In this document: positions 34,345-43,928 of the stretch, in pieces | Position numbering within the stretch: the first letter of the stretch is position 1 | Layout of the letters: every line of letters starts with the position of its first letter | NCBI GenBank assembly: GCA_965267355.1 | Contig: OZ253956.1 | Location: 186,001-250,000, forward strand | Length of the DNA: 64,000 nt | DNA from: GCA-002793235 sp965267355 | GTDB lineage: Bacteria > Bacteroidota > Bacteroidia > Flavobacteriales_E > Vicingaceae | Reading direction: 5' to 3' | The notes under the pieces: model-generated | The model's input: only the letters and a program-made list of their open reading frames with translations | Database searches by the model: none | What the model was told of the DNA's origin: nothing | Translations under genes and position numbers: made by a program

Positions 34345-34923
34345 ATGAGCGATTTTTTTTCTAAAATGACCGCTTTTGAGCAAACTTTTTGGTGGATTGC
34401 TCTAATTGGTTCAGCAGTTTTTTCAATAATTTTCATCTTAACTTTTATTGGTGGAGGTGATGCAGATATGGAGTCTGATGTTGCTGATATGGATGCCGAT
34501 GATGGTGGAGTTGGGTTTCAATTTTTCACCTTTAAAAATGTTGTTGCCTTTTTTACCATTTTTGGTTGGACAGGAATCATCTGTATAGAAAATAAACTAT
34601 CTAATATTGCAACAATTAGCATTTCTAGTGTTGCTGGATTAATAATGATGGTATTAACTTCTTTATTGTTTTTTTATATGCACAAACTAGCACATTCAGG
34701 AACCTTAAAAATTAACAATGCCATTGGTGCTGTCTGTGAAGTTTATCTTCCTATAGGCGCAAAACGTTCTTCAATTGGAAAAGTTCAAATTAAAGTACAA
34801 GGAAGTCTTAGAGAATTAGAAGCAATAACAGACGAAGAAGAAGATTTGGCAACAACAACTATTGTTAAAGTAATAGATATTGTTAGCTCAGAAATTTTAT
34901 TAGTCGAAAAATTATCTAAATAA
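34345..34923 (+). CDS. NfeD-like membrane protein paired with flotillin
   Basis: A 192-residue protein with about three transmembrane segments (roughly 17-37, 60-80 and 88-112) separated by a very acidic loop (GDADMESDVADMDADDGG), and a soluble C-terminal OB-fold-like domain (about 125-190: AIGAVCEVYLPIGAKRSSIGKVQIKVQGSLRELEAI, VKVIDIVSSEILLVE). NfeD-type OB proteins are almost always next to SPFH proteins and help anchor or organise them in membrane microdomains. The flotillin gene starts 6 bases downstream. This is closer to the YqiJ-like membrane form than to NfeD proper. Confidence 0.82.
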   Translation: MSDFFSKMTAFEQTFWWIALIGSAVFSIIFILTFIGGGDADMESDVADMDADDGGVGFQFFTFKNVVAFFTIFGWTGIICIENKLSNIATISISSVAGLIMMVLTSLLFFYMHKLAHSGTLKINNAIGAVCEVYLPIGAKRSSIGKVQIKVQGSLRELEAITDEEEDLATTTIVKVIDIVSSEILLVEKLSK

Positions 34924-34929
34924 TATACC

Positions 34930-36378
34930 ATGAACCACTTTTTATTAGCCATTTTTGGTCTTAGCGGAGTCTATTTAGTTGCTGCCGTTGTTTTAATTTT
35001 TGTAGTATTTATATTTTCCATGTTTAGGAGGTATAAAAGGTGTCCTTCTGATCAGGTTCTTGTTGTATATGGTAAAACTCGTGGTGATGCTTCCTCAAAA
35101 TGTATTCATGGTGGAGCTGCTTTTATATGGCCAATTATTCAAGATTATGCGTTTTTAGATCTTACTCCTATATCAATCGAGGTTAACTTAATCAATGCTT
35201 TGAGTAAACAAAATATTAGAGTAAATGTTCCTTCAAGATTTACAATAGGTATTTCAACCGAGCCTTCTGTTATGCAAAATGCTGCAGAACGTTTACTTGG
35301 ACTTTCTTTAGATGCCATTAAAGATCTTGCTCAGGAAATCATTTTCGGGCAGTTACGTTTAGTTGTAGCTTCAATGGATATTGAAGAAATTAACACCGAT
35401 CGAGACAAATTTTTATCCCACATTACACATAGTGTTGAAGCAGAATTAAAAAAAGTTGGTTTAAAACTAATCAACGTTAATATTACTGACATTCATGATG
35501 AATCAGGTTACATTGAAGCATTAGGAAAAGAGGCTGCTGCAAAGGCAATTAATGATGCTAAAATTTCTGTTGCTCAAAAAGATAGAGATGGTGCTATTGG
35601 TGAAGCAAATGCTGTTCAAGATCAACGTATTCAGGTTGCTGCTGCTGATGCTAAAGCAGTAGAAGGTGAAAATACCGCTAAGGTTCAAGTTGCAAATTCT
35701 AACGCTGACAGAAGAGCTAGAGAAGCTGAAGCTGAAAAAATTGCTATCGCCTCAGAAAAAGTTCAGGCTGCAAAAGCACTTGAAGAAGCTTATGCTGCGG
35801 AAAAAATTGCAGAAGAAGCAAGAGCAAAGCGTAAAGAAGCTGAACAGAAAGCAGACATTGTAGTTCCTGCTCAAATTGATAAAGAAAAGATAGAAATTGA
35901 TGCTGAAGCTGAAGCTGAACAAATACGTAGAGTTGCAAAAGGTGAAGCTGATGCAATTTTTATGAAAAAAGAAGCTGAAGCGAAGGGTATGTATGAAATA
36001 TTGACTAAGCAAGCTGAAGGTTTAGATAGAATTGTTAAAGCTGCTGGAAACGATTCCAAAGATGCTGTTCTCCTATTAATTGCAGATAAATTGCCTGAAT
36101 TAGTTAGGACACAGGCTGAAGCAATTAAAAATATCAAGATTGATAAAGTTACTGTTTGGGAAGGAGGAAATACGAAAGATGGTAAAACATCTACTTCTAA
36201 CTTTATATCAGGAATGTATAAAGCAGTCCCCCCATTACAAGAAATGTTTAACATGGCAGGAATGCAATTACCTAATTATCTTAAAGGTGAGGACATAGAA
36301 GATAAGGAAGGAGAAAAAAATAATCAACCAGACATTACAAATCTTGACAATTCGAAAAATAAAGATAAAAATGAGTAA
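34930..36378 (+). CDS. Flotillin-like SPFH-domain protein
   Basis: A 482-residue protein. A single N-terminal membrane segment (about 5-30) is followed by the SPFH/Band-7 domain (about 40-215, VLVVYGKTRGDASSKCIHGGAAFIWP) and then a long Ala/Glu-rich heptad region (about 215-385, with EAEAEKIAIASEKVQAAK) typical of flotillins that oligomerise into membrane scaffolds. The C-terminus is low complexity. It probably organises ordered membrane domains with the preceding OB-fold membrane protein. The stop overlaps the next gene's ATG (ATGAGTAA overlap). Confidence 0.93.
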   Translation: MNHFLLAIFGLSGVYLVAAVVLIFVVFIFSMFRRYKRCPSDQVLVVYGKTRGDASSKCIHGGAAFIWPIIQDYAFLDLTPISIEVNLINALSKQNIRVNVPSRFTIGISTEPSVMQNAAERLLGLSLDAIKDLAQEIIFGQLRLVVASMDIEEINTDRDKFLSHITHSVEAELKKVGLKLINVNITDIHDESGYIEALGKEAAAKAINDAKISVAQKDRDGAIGEANAVQDQRIQVAAADAKAVEGENTAKVQVANSNADRRAREAEAEKIAIASEKVQAAKALEEAYAAEKIAEEARAKRKEAEQKADIVVPAQIDKEKIEIDAEAEAEQIRRVAKGEADAIFMKKEAEAKGMYEILTKQAEGLDRIVKAAGNDSKDAVLLLIADKLPELVRTQAEAIKNIKIDKVTVWEGGNTKDGKTSTSNFISGMYKAVPPLQEMFNMAGMQLPNYLKGEDIEDKEGEKNNQPDITNLDNSKNKDKNE

Positions 36379-36586
36379 AGAAGTAAAATACAGTAATGAT
36401 GACATAACCATTATATGGAAGCCAGATTTGTGCACTCATTCTGGAAATTGTGTAAGAAGTTTACCAAAAGTATATAACCCTAAAGAAAGACCTTGGGTTA
36501 AAATTGAAAACGCTACAACAGAAGAGTTAAAGGCTCAACTTAAAACTTGCCCATCAGGTGCTCTAAGTTTTATTGAAAACAACTAA
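36371..36586 (+). CDS. Small (4Fe-4S) mono-cluster protein (YjdI/DUF1271 type)
   Basis: This 71-residue protein starts at the ATG at 36371, which overlaps the flotillin stop by 8 bases; an upstream ATG at 36344 in the same frame would add nine residues from inside flotillin. It has the divergent ferredoxin motif CTHSGNC at about 20-26 and CPSGAL near residue 59, giving three cysteines plus a nearby histidine as in the Fer4_19 family (often co-annotated as iron-sulfur-binding). It is cytoplasmic; the redox partner is unknown. The tight linkage to flotillin is probably positional. Confidence 0.87.
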   Translation: MSKEVKYSNDDITIIWKPDLCTHSGNCVRSLPKVYNPKERPWVKIENATTEELKAQLKTCPSGALSFIENN

Positions 36587-36589
36587 GTC

Positions 36590-39268
36590 TTAATCCTTAG
36601 TTAATTTCAACAACGTATCTCCTATTATTAGCAGATACATTCCTGATGCTAAATCATCAATAGAGATATTTTGCTTTAAAGCATGCTGTAATTGTTTTTC
36701 ACAAACAATTTTACCAGCTAAATCCTTTATTATCAGGTAATCTTGAGTATAACTATCCAACTCTACTGTTATGCTTTGTTTAGCAGGATTAGGATAAACT
36801 CTAACAGTATTAGAATTCAGGTTTTCTACTCCTGTAGTTTGAAAATCAACATCTACCATTTCTATTGCAATGGCAGAAATGTTTTTTGCAGTATCAATGG
36901 CTACTGAACGTATCATACCGCTTGTAGTAAGGTTGTTCTCATAACGTATGTCATTAGTTGCTCCTGCTCCAACTGTAATTAATTCACTGGATGTTCTGTT
37001 CTTGTAAACTCTCAATTCATCTACATCATAAATACAATTCCCACTTCTAAAGGAGATGGCATTTCCAACCACTAATGGACTGGTATCTGTCCATGAATCA
37101 ACATAAATATCATCTACATATACATCTGTAGTGCCTGTAGTTTTGTCGTAAACTATTTTATAATCATATTGCTGCCCCGAATTAAAGTTGTAAACTACGT
37201 CTTTTTCTAAGGTAAATATATTGTTGGTTACTTTATAAAATTGTAGTTTGCTATCGTCTTGTCTAAACCACACAAAATAAGAGTTACCTCTATTGGTTTG
37301 GCTTGCATCATCACACATGTAATGAAATCCTGCTCTTTTATTACTTCCGATTCCAGAAATAGATGCTTTATAATGATATAAAAACTTGGTATTATTATTC
37401 TGGTCTAAACTTGCATAAAGATTGGTGTTAGCATTATTTTCATCGCTCTGATTTAGTTGATTTCCCACTATAGACCAAACTCCTGATGAGTCTATCCAAT
37501 CAGGATGAATGGCTGCATCAAAATCATCATTAAAAAACCCGTTGACATCATTAGCTCTCCATTCTACAGTATTGTAATCTGAAACATTGTAAAACATATG
37601 CTGCACGCCACTTCCTCCAACATTATCTGTATCTGTAAATGTGCTAGTGAAATCTGTTGTAGCAAATGGTGTTGGTGAGGAAGATATAGTTGTTGTTGGA
37701 GCAATTATATCAGGAACTGTAGTTGTAAAACTAAACTCAAACCCAGGCGCATCCGTTGCACAATCTGCTCTCATTTCTAGTAACAAACTATTACCTGTAG
37801 AATTGATTGTAGTTGGAATAGTAGTACCTGTGTAAACACCTATTCTTGATGAAAAAGTTGTTGCCCCATCGTACACATACAAATAATCCCAGGTACTTTC
37901 CATATCAAACAGAACGGTGTTTAAAGTAATGGTTCCTCCATTTTGAGGTTGAATTAAAATCAATTCTCGTTCGCCTGTGTAATTTCCACCACTCCCACCA
38001 TTATCGGTAATTGTTCCTGAGTTTGTAGTAATGGTAGTAACAGGTGTCGAATTATTGATTAAGTTATCATAATACTTCCAATCCCAGTTAGCATCTGGAT
38101 CGGTATGCGACTGATTAGGAAAATGTTGATGTCCTTTAATTGCCACACAACTACCCGGAATACTTGAAGCATTATAATGTGTAGTAGAAGCCCATGGAAA
38201 ATAAGCTGTTCGTAAAGGAGAAATACCGTAACCACTTTGGGTAATATCTCTGACTAAGTCAGCACTAGATTGATACATAGCAGCAGTATACCAAGTAGAA
38301 TCATTTACAAAGCCTTCATGCTCCATACCAATAGCATAAGGATTTGCAGAACCAACATGCCATGCTTTATCAGCTTCTAAAACCACCTGAGTTACTTGTC
38401 CATCAGACGAACGTAACACATAATGGTAAGAAACATTTGAAGGAACAGAACAATTATGTGCCCATGAGATGGCACCAGCGTAGCTGCCTTGTATAGTGTG
38501 TACCGTAACTGCTGAAATGGCTACCCCATTTCGTGAACTATAATTACAAGTTGTTAAGTTCTGTAAAGCAGGAGGGTAATCTGCACTCTTATTATTTATA
38601 GTTGATTTTTTGTAAACTTTCCCCTCATCTCCTTCAATATTATAATCTGTCATTACAACTTTAGAGGATTGTAAAATTTTTAAATTTTCTTTTCCAAATA
38701 CCAATTCTAAGTCAAAGTTATAATCAGGAAATCCATATTGCTGCTGCATTACCGGATTATTCATAAACGACAATACAGAATATAAGTGCGAATTCATAGC
38801 AAAATCTTGTTGAACAGTTTGCACTGGTAATTCACTCAGTTTGCTTAAAATGTGAACAATATTCTGCTCTTGATATTGAAAAGGGCTTAACAACTGTAAC
38901 TCGTGATGATAAGCTGCTGCAAAAGCTAAAATGTTTTGTTCAGGGTTGATTATGATATCATTTACCGAAATACCTGAAACCTGAGCAACATAATTGAGAT
39001 TATTTTTAAAGTAGCTCTTCCCATCTAAAGTCAATCCCATCACTCCATAAGTTTTAGGTAATCCAGCACAACTTTCTGGTTGATTTTGTAAATGCTTAAA
39101 ATGAGTCATAGTGTAAGCAACTGCCTCTAAAATACCTTTTGGAACATCAGGGTATTGTTGATAAGCAGAATTAAACTCCTGTTGGTAAGTATTTTTTGGT
39201 AATGAAGTGGATTGTGAAAAACTTGGTAAAAGGGTAATCAGGAAAACTGACAGTAAAAATATCCTCAT
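36590..39268 (-). CDS. Secreted N-acetylmuramoyl-L-alanine amidase with CUB-like module and T9SS sorting tail
   Basis: An 892-residue secreted protein. After a signal peptide (residues 1-19) there is a helical N-terminal region (about 25-200), then an amidase_2/PGRP domain (about 250-405) with zinc-type residues in AVTVHTIQG, KAWHVGSAN and the terminal GHQHFPNQSHTDPD. A CUB-like domain (about 415-520), a linker, a concanavalin-type lectin domain (about 585-765) and a C-terminal type A sorting domain (about 815-892, VYPNPAKQSITVEL and MYLLIIGDTLLKLTK) follow. Export by T9SS to the cell surface or medium is likely. It should cleave the amide between MurNAc and L-Ala, possibly of other bacteria. 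Confidence 0.9.
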   Translation of the reverse strand: MRIFLLSVFLITLLPSFSQSTSLPKNTYQQEFNSAYQQYPDVPKGILEAVAYTMTHFKHLQNQPESCAGLPKTYGVMGLTLDGKSYFKNNLNYVAQVSGISVNDIIINPEQNILAFAAAYHHELQLLSPFQYQEQNIVHILSKLSELPVQTVQQDFAMNSHLYSVLSFMNNPVMQQQYGFPDYNFDLELVFGKENLKILQSSKVVMTDYNIEGDEGKVYKKSTINNKSADYPPALQNLTTCNYSSRNGVAISAVTVHTIQGSYAGAISWAHNCSVPSNVSYHYVLRSSDGQVTQVVLEADKAWHVGSANPYAIGMEHEGFVNDSTWYTAAMYQSSADLVRDITQSGYGISPLRTAYFPWASTTHYNASSIPGSCVAIKGHQHFPNQSHTDPDANWDWKYYDNLINNSTPVTTITTNSGTITDNGGSGGNYTGERELILIQPQNGGTITLNTVLFDMESTWDYLYVYDGATTFSSRIGVYTGTTIPTTINSTGNSLLLEMRADCATDAPGFEFSFTTTVPDIIAPTTTISSSPTPFATTDFTSTFTDTDNVGGSGVQHMFYNVSDYNTVEWRANDVNGFFNDDFDAAIHPDWIDSSGVWSIVGNQLNQSDENNANTNLYASLDQNNNTKFLYHYKASISGIGSNKRAGFHYMCDDASQTNRGNSYFVWFRQDDSKLQFYKVTNNIFTLEKDVVYNFNSGQQYDYKIVYDKTTGTTDVYVDDIYVDSWTDTSPLVVGNAISFRSGNCIYDVDELRVYKNRTSSELITVGAGATNDIRYENNLTTSGMIRSVAIDTAKNISAIAIEMVDVDFQTTGVENLNSNTVRVYPNPAKQSITVELDSYTQDYLIIKDLAGKIVCEKQLQHALKQNISIDDLASGMYLLIIGDTLLKLTKD

Positions 39269-39338
39269 AAAAGTAGTTTATTAAGTTAATTATTTCGATA
39301 AAACTCTATTTTTTATCGACTAACAAATTTACTGAATT

Positions 39339-39914
39339 TTACAAACCTATGGCAAAACCAACTCTGATAATTGGGTTTGTTTGTACATAGTTAGATTCTT
39401 TGGTTTCGTTTAAATTCCACAATCCCATAACATACAAAAAAGAATTTCCACCCATATTCTGTTTAAGTCCACCACCAACATAAACGTTTACCATATCTAT
39501 TACAAAATCATCTGACAGATCTACATAATTAACTGTAAGCTTAGCACTTTCTATCTCAGAGTGCAACAATATTGGTAAATTTTCAAAAATATACTGAGCA
39601 AATACAGAACCTGAATAGGTTGTTGCTTTATAAGGAAAATTAACAGTATTAGTCTCTTCAAAAATATAACTTCCTCCAATACCTGTTATTAGATTATCGG
39701 TAAGGTAATAACCAACTGTAGGAGAAACTGCTATATAAGAGTTGGTGCCAAATTGCAAAAACAAACCACCACCAACTGTTACTCTGTTCCAATCAAAACC
39801 TTTTTGCTTTTCTTTTTTAGGCTGAGTTGGGGTATCTCCATACACATAACCATCATCTTGAGCAAATGCACCTAACGAAATAAAAACCAACAATATAGCT
39901 AAACTACTTTTCAC
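39339..39914 (-). CDS. Outer membrane beta-barrel protein
   Basis: A 191-residue protein with a Sec signal peptide (SLAILLVFISLGAFAQ), a short charged linker (PTQPKKEKQKGF) and then about eight amphipathic beta strands ending in FAIGL, a typical outer-membrane protein C-terminus. Strands such as VTVGGGLFLQFGTNSYIAVSPTVGYYL and LITGIGGSYIFEE match the OmpW/OmpX-like small barrel pattern. Function is unknown. It follows, on the same strand, the thioesterase gene at a 10-base distance, but the functional link is unclear. Confidence 0.83.
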   Translation of the reverse strand: MKSSLAILLVFISLGAFAQDDGYVYGDTPTQPKKEKQKGFDWNRVTVGGGLFLQFGTNSYIAVSPTVGYYLTDNLITGIGGSYIFEETNTVNFPYKATTYSGSVFAQYIFENLPILLHSEIESAKLTVNYVDLSDDFVIDMVNVYVGGGLKQNMGGNSFLYVMGLWNLNETKESNYVQTNPIIRVGFAIGL

Positions 39915-39924
39915 TAATTCAAAT

Positions 39925-40356
39925 TTACGAAATTTTGTAAGAAGCTATCTCATTTAAGGATTTTTCACTTTTAAAAAACACTCCTTTACCCATAGCTACG
40001 AGTTTATCATTATTATATAACGCAGCTCTTGCATAAATCTTTTCTCCTTCCATTTTTTCTATACTACCCTCAGCTTTCAAAGTTCCTTCAACAACAGGTC
40101 TAAGTAACTTTGTTTCAAAAGTACCTGTTAGCACAAAAACATCTTTTACAACTGAATTGGCAGCAAAAAAAGCAGCATCATCTAACATTTTAAAATAAAC
40201 CGAACCATGTAATGCTTCTGCAGCATGAAAAAATTGTGGATTCACTCCTATTTTAATTATAGCTTCCTTTTCTAAAACCTCAATAGTGGGTTGATACAAC
40301 TCATTAATAGGAGCCGCCAAATACATGTTTTCTAATTTTTTAAAATGTTCTTTCAT
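39925..40356 (-). CDS. Hotdog-fold acyl-CoA thioesterase (PaaI-like)
   Basis: A 143-residue single-domain hotdog protein. The helix and strand pattern with AEALHGSVYFKMLDDAAFFAANSV in the central region is diagnostic of PaaI/thioesterase-like folds; the conserved His-Gly before the central helix is present. It would hydrolyse a small acyl-CoA. Its start overlaps the end of the alpha/beta hydrolase gene by 4 bases, so the two hydrolases are translationally coupled. The acyl substrate is not predictable. Confidence 0.85.
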   Translation of the reverse strand: MKEHFKKLENMYLAAPINELYQPTIEVLEKEAIIKIGVNPQFFHAAEALHGSVYFKMLDDAAFFAANSVVKDVFVLTGTFETKLLRPVVEGTLKAEGSIEKMEGEKIYARAALYNNDKLVAMGKGVFFKSEKSLNEIASYKIS

Positions 40357-41036
40357 TTTAAAAATGTTTTTATTTCTTCAGCTAACTGAGCAAGATTCGC
40401 TTTTTCTATTGGATGATTAGAATCAGCTAACGTATAAAACTCAGCATTTGGTAGTGCCTCATAAACTTCTTTTGTTTCTTTTAAGGAAACCATCTCATCT
40501 GTATCTGCCAAACCAATTTTAACAAAATGATTTATGTTTTTATAATCATCTATTTTTAAAGGGTTGTTCTCTCCCATTTGAATCATCATGTCAGCAGTTC
40601 TTGCAAGCAATTCTTTCCAATCATTAGGCTGATGTCGTTTTTCTAAAACATTAGCAAAAGCTGGTATTTTTTGTTCAATAATTGTAGGGTTGAGCATTTT
40701 AGTTTCTTTCTCTGCAATCTTTTTGTCCCAATTGAATTTTGTTCCCAAAGTAACAACCTTACCTATCCTTTTTGGAAAATATTTGGCCGCATACAGTGCA
40801 ACATACCCTCCCATGCTGTAACCAAATATATCTATTTGATGAATTTGATTCTCATCTAAAAAATTGATTAGCTCATTTGCAAATTGTTTTATATTAAACT
40901 CATTGACAAAATCTCTACCTCCATGTCCAGAGAAATTTAAATTATAAATTTCAAAACTATCTTTTAAAGACTCGCTTAAAGAAATCAATTGATCTTTAGC
41001 TCCTATTGCACCGTGTAAAAGTAAAAGCCTATTCAC
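40353..41036 (-). CDS. Alpha/beta hydrolase
   Basis: A 227-residue alpha/beta hydrolase. The oxyanion-hole region is LLLHGAIGAKDQ, the nucleophile elbow is GYSMGGYVAL (Ser at about residue 94), an Asp lies near ADTDEMV (about 182), and the catalytic His is in ADSNHPIEK near the C-terminus. No signal peptide. It may hydrolyse an ester or thioester; proximity to the thioesterase and the E1 dehydrogenase (17 bases upstream) hints at acyl-CoA or branched-chain metabolism. The menaquinone enzyme MenH is also in this fold, and the sequence alone does not decide. Confidence 0.87.
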   Translation of the reverse strand: MNRLLLLHGAIGAKDQLISLSESLKDSFEIYNLNFSGHGGRDFVNEFNIKQFANELINFLDENQIHQIDIFGYSMGGYVALYAAKYFPKRIGKVVTLGTKFNWDKKIAEKETKMLNPTIIEQKIPAFANVLEKRHQPNDWKELLARTADMMIQMGENNPLKIDDYKNINHFVKIGLADTDEMVSLKETKEVYEALPNAEFYTLADSNHPIEKANLAQLAEEIKTFLK

Positions 41037-41053
41037 TTATATTTTATTGGAGT

Positions 41054-43162
41054 TTAATAATTCAGCAAAGAAGATAAAGCCTCAGCAACTTTTTCAGCAT
41101 TTGGTAATAAAGTAGCTTCTAAAGTAGAGTTTAAAGGTATAGCTGGTGTATCTACCGATCCAACAATTTCAATTGGTGCATCTAAATGCTCAAAACAATT
41201 CTTCTGGATACGTGCAGCCAACCCTAATGTAAACGAATTTTCACAAGATTCCTCAGTAACCAACATTACTTTATTGTGTTTTTTCGTAGCATCATACATA
41301 GCTTCTACATCTATAGGATTAAGGGTTCTTAAATCAAGAATCTCAATTTGACCTGAGAACTGCTTAGCAGCTTCTAAACTCCAATATACACCCCTGCCAT
41401 ATGTAATAATTACCGCAGATTCGCCATTATCAACATGGTCTTGCTCAGCCTCAATTACTGTCCTCGCCTTTCCAAATGGAATAATATAATCTTCATCTGG
41501 TTCAATGGTTTTTGCTCCTTCTGTACCTTTTATTTTACTCCAATACAATCCTTTATGCTCAAACATCACCACAGGATTTGGGTCGTAATAAGCAGCTTTC
41601 ATCAAACCTTTTAAATCTGCTCCAGTAGATGGATAAGCTACTTTAACCCCTCTGATATTGGTAACAACCGATTCAACACTTGATGAATGATAAGGTCCAC
41701 CTGAACCATAAGCTCCAATCGGAACTCTCAAAATCATACTTACTGGCCATTTTCCATTTGAGAGATAATAAGAACGGCTTGCTTCTGTAAACAATTGATT
41801 TAATCCTGGCCATATATAATCAGCAAACTGAACCTCAACAATAGGTTTTAATCCTACTGCCGACATGCCAACCGTACTACCAACTATAAATGCTTCCTGA
41901 ATTGGTGTATTAAAAACTCTATCATCACCAAACTGCTGAGCTAATGTAGCTGCTTCTCTAAAAACACCACCAATTCTAGCTCCAACATCTTGTCCGTAAA
42001 GTAAACATTCCTGATGTTTAGTCATTAACTCTCTGATAGCAAACAATGCTGAATCTACCATAACAGTTTTATCCTTACCTGCTGGTTCTCTTACCCCTTT
42101 TTCTTCATTTACAGGTGTAGGTGCAAAACAGTAAGTTGTTAAATCTTCTGGTTTGGGATCTTCTTCAGCTAAAGCTAATTCATAATCTTTAGCTACTAAT
42201 TTTACTGCAGTGTCTTCAATTTTTTGAAGCACTTTTTCACTTACTCCTAGTTCAAGTAAATCTTGTTTTAACTTAGGAAAAGGATCTTTACTCCACGCCT
42301 CAGCTAACTCTTCTTTATCGTGTCGATAAAACTCCATTCTTACGCCTGAAGTATGGTGATTTAATAGAGGTACTTTAGCATGAATAATAAAAGGTCTTCT
42401 TTCTTTTCTAACTATTTCTATTACTTCATTTATCGTATTGTAAGATTCAGAAAAATTAGTACCATCTATGGTTCTAACATCCATTCCTTTAAACCCCTTA
42501 GCATAATGGGTAATGTCTTGAGCTCTAGTTTCTTCTGCATTTGCCGAAATATCCCATTCGTTATCCTGCACCAAGTAGATAATTGGCATTTGTTTTAAAA
42601 CTGCCATCTGAAAAGCTTCAGAAACTTCCCCTTCAGTACAAGAAGCATCACCCAAACTACAAACTACAACTGGATTTTCTCCCTTATAATCTTCAGCTAA
42701 ACCTAATTTTTCTTTATATTGAATACCCATTGCAACACCTGTAGCAGGTATTGCCTGCATGCCTGTAGCCGAACTCTGATGAGGAATTTTAGGTTTATCA
42801 TCATCGTTCAAACTTGGATGTGAATAATATGTTCGACCACCTGAAAAAGGATCGTTTCTTTTAGCTAAAACCTGTAACATTAATTGAAACGGTTTCATTC
42901 CAATTCCTAATAAGATACTATCATCACGATAATAAGGAAAAACAAAATCTTGTGGTTTCAACTGCAAGCCACAAGCTAACTGTATAGCCTCGTGTCCTCT
43001 AGATGTAGCATGAACATATTTAGCCGTAACTTCTTTATTCGCTTCATAAAGTTCAGTTAATGCTTTAGCTTCGCACATTAAACGAAATGCTTCTAAGGCG
43101 ATATCTTTACTTACTTTATTCTTCAACTTAGTTTTAATACTTTTCTCCGTTACTTCTGCCAT
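41054..43162 (-). CDS. Fused E1 alpha-beta 2-oxoacid dehydrogenase (branched-chain type)
   Basis: A 702-residue fusion of the two E1 subunits of a thiamine diphosphate-dependent 2-oxoacid dehydrogenase. The alpha half (about 1-335) has HATSRGHEAIQ, the ThDP motif beginning GDASCTEGE and closing in DNEW, and HHTSGVRME. The beta half (about 370-702) has GQDVGARIGGVFREA, EVQFADYIWPGLNQLF, GAYGSGGPYHSSS and VVIITYGRG. Bacteroidota often use such fusions to decarboxylate branched-chain 2-oxoacids, supplying branched fatty acid primers. E2 and E3 are not nearby. The upstream region (43163-43285) is divergent from the CPBP gene. Confidence 0.92.
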   Translation of the reverse strand: MAEVTEKSIKTKLKNKVSKDIALEAFRLMCEAKALTELYEANKEVTAKYVHATSRGHEAIQLACGLQLKPQDFVFPYYRDDSILLGIGMKPFQLMLQVLAKRNDPFSGGRTYYSHPSLNDDDKPKIPHQSSATGMQAIPATGVAMGIQYKEKLGLAEDYKGENPVVVCSLGDASCTEGEVSEAFQMAVLKQMPIIYLVQDNEWDISANAEETRAQDITHYAKGFKGMDVRTIDGTNFSESYNTINEVIEIVRKERRPFIIHAKVPLLNHHTSGVRMEFYRHDKEELAEAWSKDPFPKLKQDLLELGVSEKVLQKIEDTAVKLVAKDYELALAEEDPKPEDLTTYCFAPTPVNEEKGVREPAGKDKTVMVDSALFAIRELMTKHQECLLYGQDVGARIGGVFREAATLAQQFGDDRVFNTPIQEAFIVGSTVGMSAVGLKPIVEVQFADYIWPGLNQLFTEASRSYYLSNGKWPVSMILRVPIGAYGSGGPYHSSSVESVVTNIRGVKVAYPSTGADLKGLMKAAYYDPNPVVMFEHKGLYWSKIKGTEGAKTIEPDEDYIIPFGKARTVIEAEQDHVDNGESAVIITYGRGVYWSLEAAKQFSGQIEILDLRTLNPIDVEAMYDATKKHNKVMLVTEESCENSFTLGLAARIQKNCFEHLDAPIEIVGSVDTPAIPLNSTLEATLLPNAEKVAEALSSLLNY

Positions 43163-43285
43163 TCCTCTATTTTTGAAAGGATTGTAAAGATAACAAAAAT
43201 CAATACTAGGAATATTATTTAAAGGATTTCTTAACTGTATTTAACTTAGATTTTAAACTTTAAAGAATACTTTTACATTTATAAC

Positions 43286-43927
43286 ATGCCTATCTTAACT
43301 TCTAAAGAATATAAAATTAGTGAAATGGTTATCCTGTTTTTTGTGATACCCATTTTCTTAGCGCTTAATATTTCAATAATCGCTAAAACAATTATAATTG
43401 TTTTCGGGCTTTCTTATTGTATTTGGGTTTCAACTAAATTAAAACTAATTACTAAAACTACTTTAACAGAGTTTAATCTAAAACCTCATTTAAAAAGAGT
43501 GGGGTTAACTTTTCTATTTGTAATTGTTTCAAGTTCTATTTTCTTATACTTTACTGACCCTAAAAATCTTTTTATAGTTATTAAGGAAAACCCTTTAATG
43601 TGGTTTTTTGTTATCATAATATACTCTTTGTTATCTGTTTTACCTCAGGAACTTTTATATAGAAGTTATTTTTTTAGACGATATTCTGACTCTTTCTTTC
43701 CTCCTTATGTTATCATCTTTTTTAACATACTAGCTTTCCCGGTAGGACATTTATTTTTTCATAATAACTTAGTGTTAATAGTAACTTTTATTGGTGGAAT
43801 TTTGTTTACCACTACTTATTTTAAAAGTAAATCTGTACTTCTAACATCTATAGAGCACGCCATTTATGGAAACTGGTTATTTACAATTGGAATGGGAGAA
43901 ATGTTAGCTTTTCCAATGCCTAGCTAA
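43286..43927 (+). CDS. CPBP (CAAX/Abi) family intramembrane protease-like protein
   Basis: A 213-residue polytopic membrane protein with about six hydrophobic segments. The family motifs are PQELLYRSYFFRRY (motif 1; the first of the paired glutamates is Gln), FPVGHLFFHN (motif 2 with His) and SVLLTSIEHAIYGN (motif 3 with His). The presence of the key Glu, Arg, His and His residues suggests activity is retained. Bacterial members include bacteriocin-immunity proteins and proteases of unknown substrate. It sits alone between divergent and convergent genes, so context gives no clue. Confidence 0.87.
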   Translation: MPILTSKEYKISEMVILFFVIPIFLALNISIIAKTIIIVFGLSYCIWVSTKLKLITKTTLTEFNLKPHLKRVGLTFLFVIVSSSIFLYFTDPKNLFIVIKENPLMWFFVIIIYSLLSVLPQELLYRSYFFRRYSDSFFPPYVIIFFNILAFPVGHLFFHNNLVLIVTFIGGILFTTTYFKSKSVLLTSIEHAIYGNWLFTIGMGEMLAFPMPS

Positions 43928-43928
43928 T

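Noticed and set aside
35744..36254. Several antisense frames across the flotillin coiled coil
   Set aside because: Leu/Ser/Phe-rich complement of an Ala/Glu/Lys coding repeat; typical shadow, no independent support.
36344..36370. Longer start of the Fe-S protein inside flotillin
   Set aside because: It adds nine residues derived from the flotillin frame; the ATG at 36371 gives a clean ATGAGTAA overlap.
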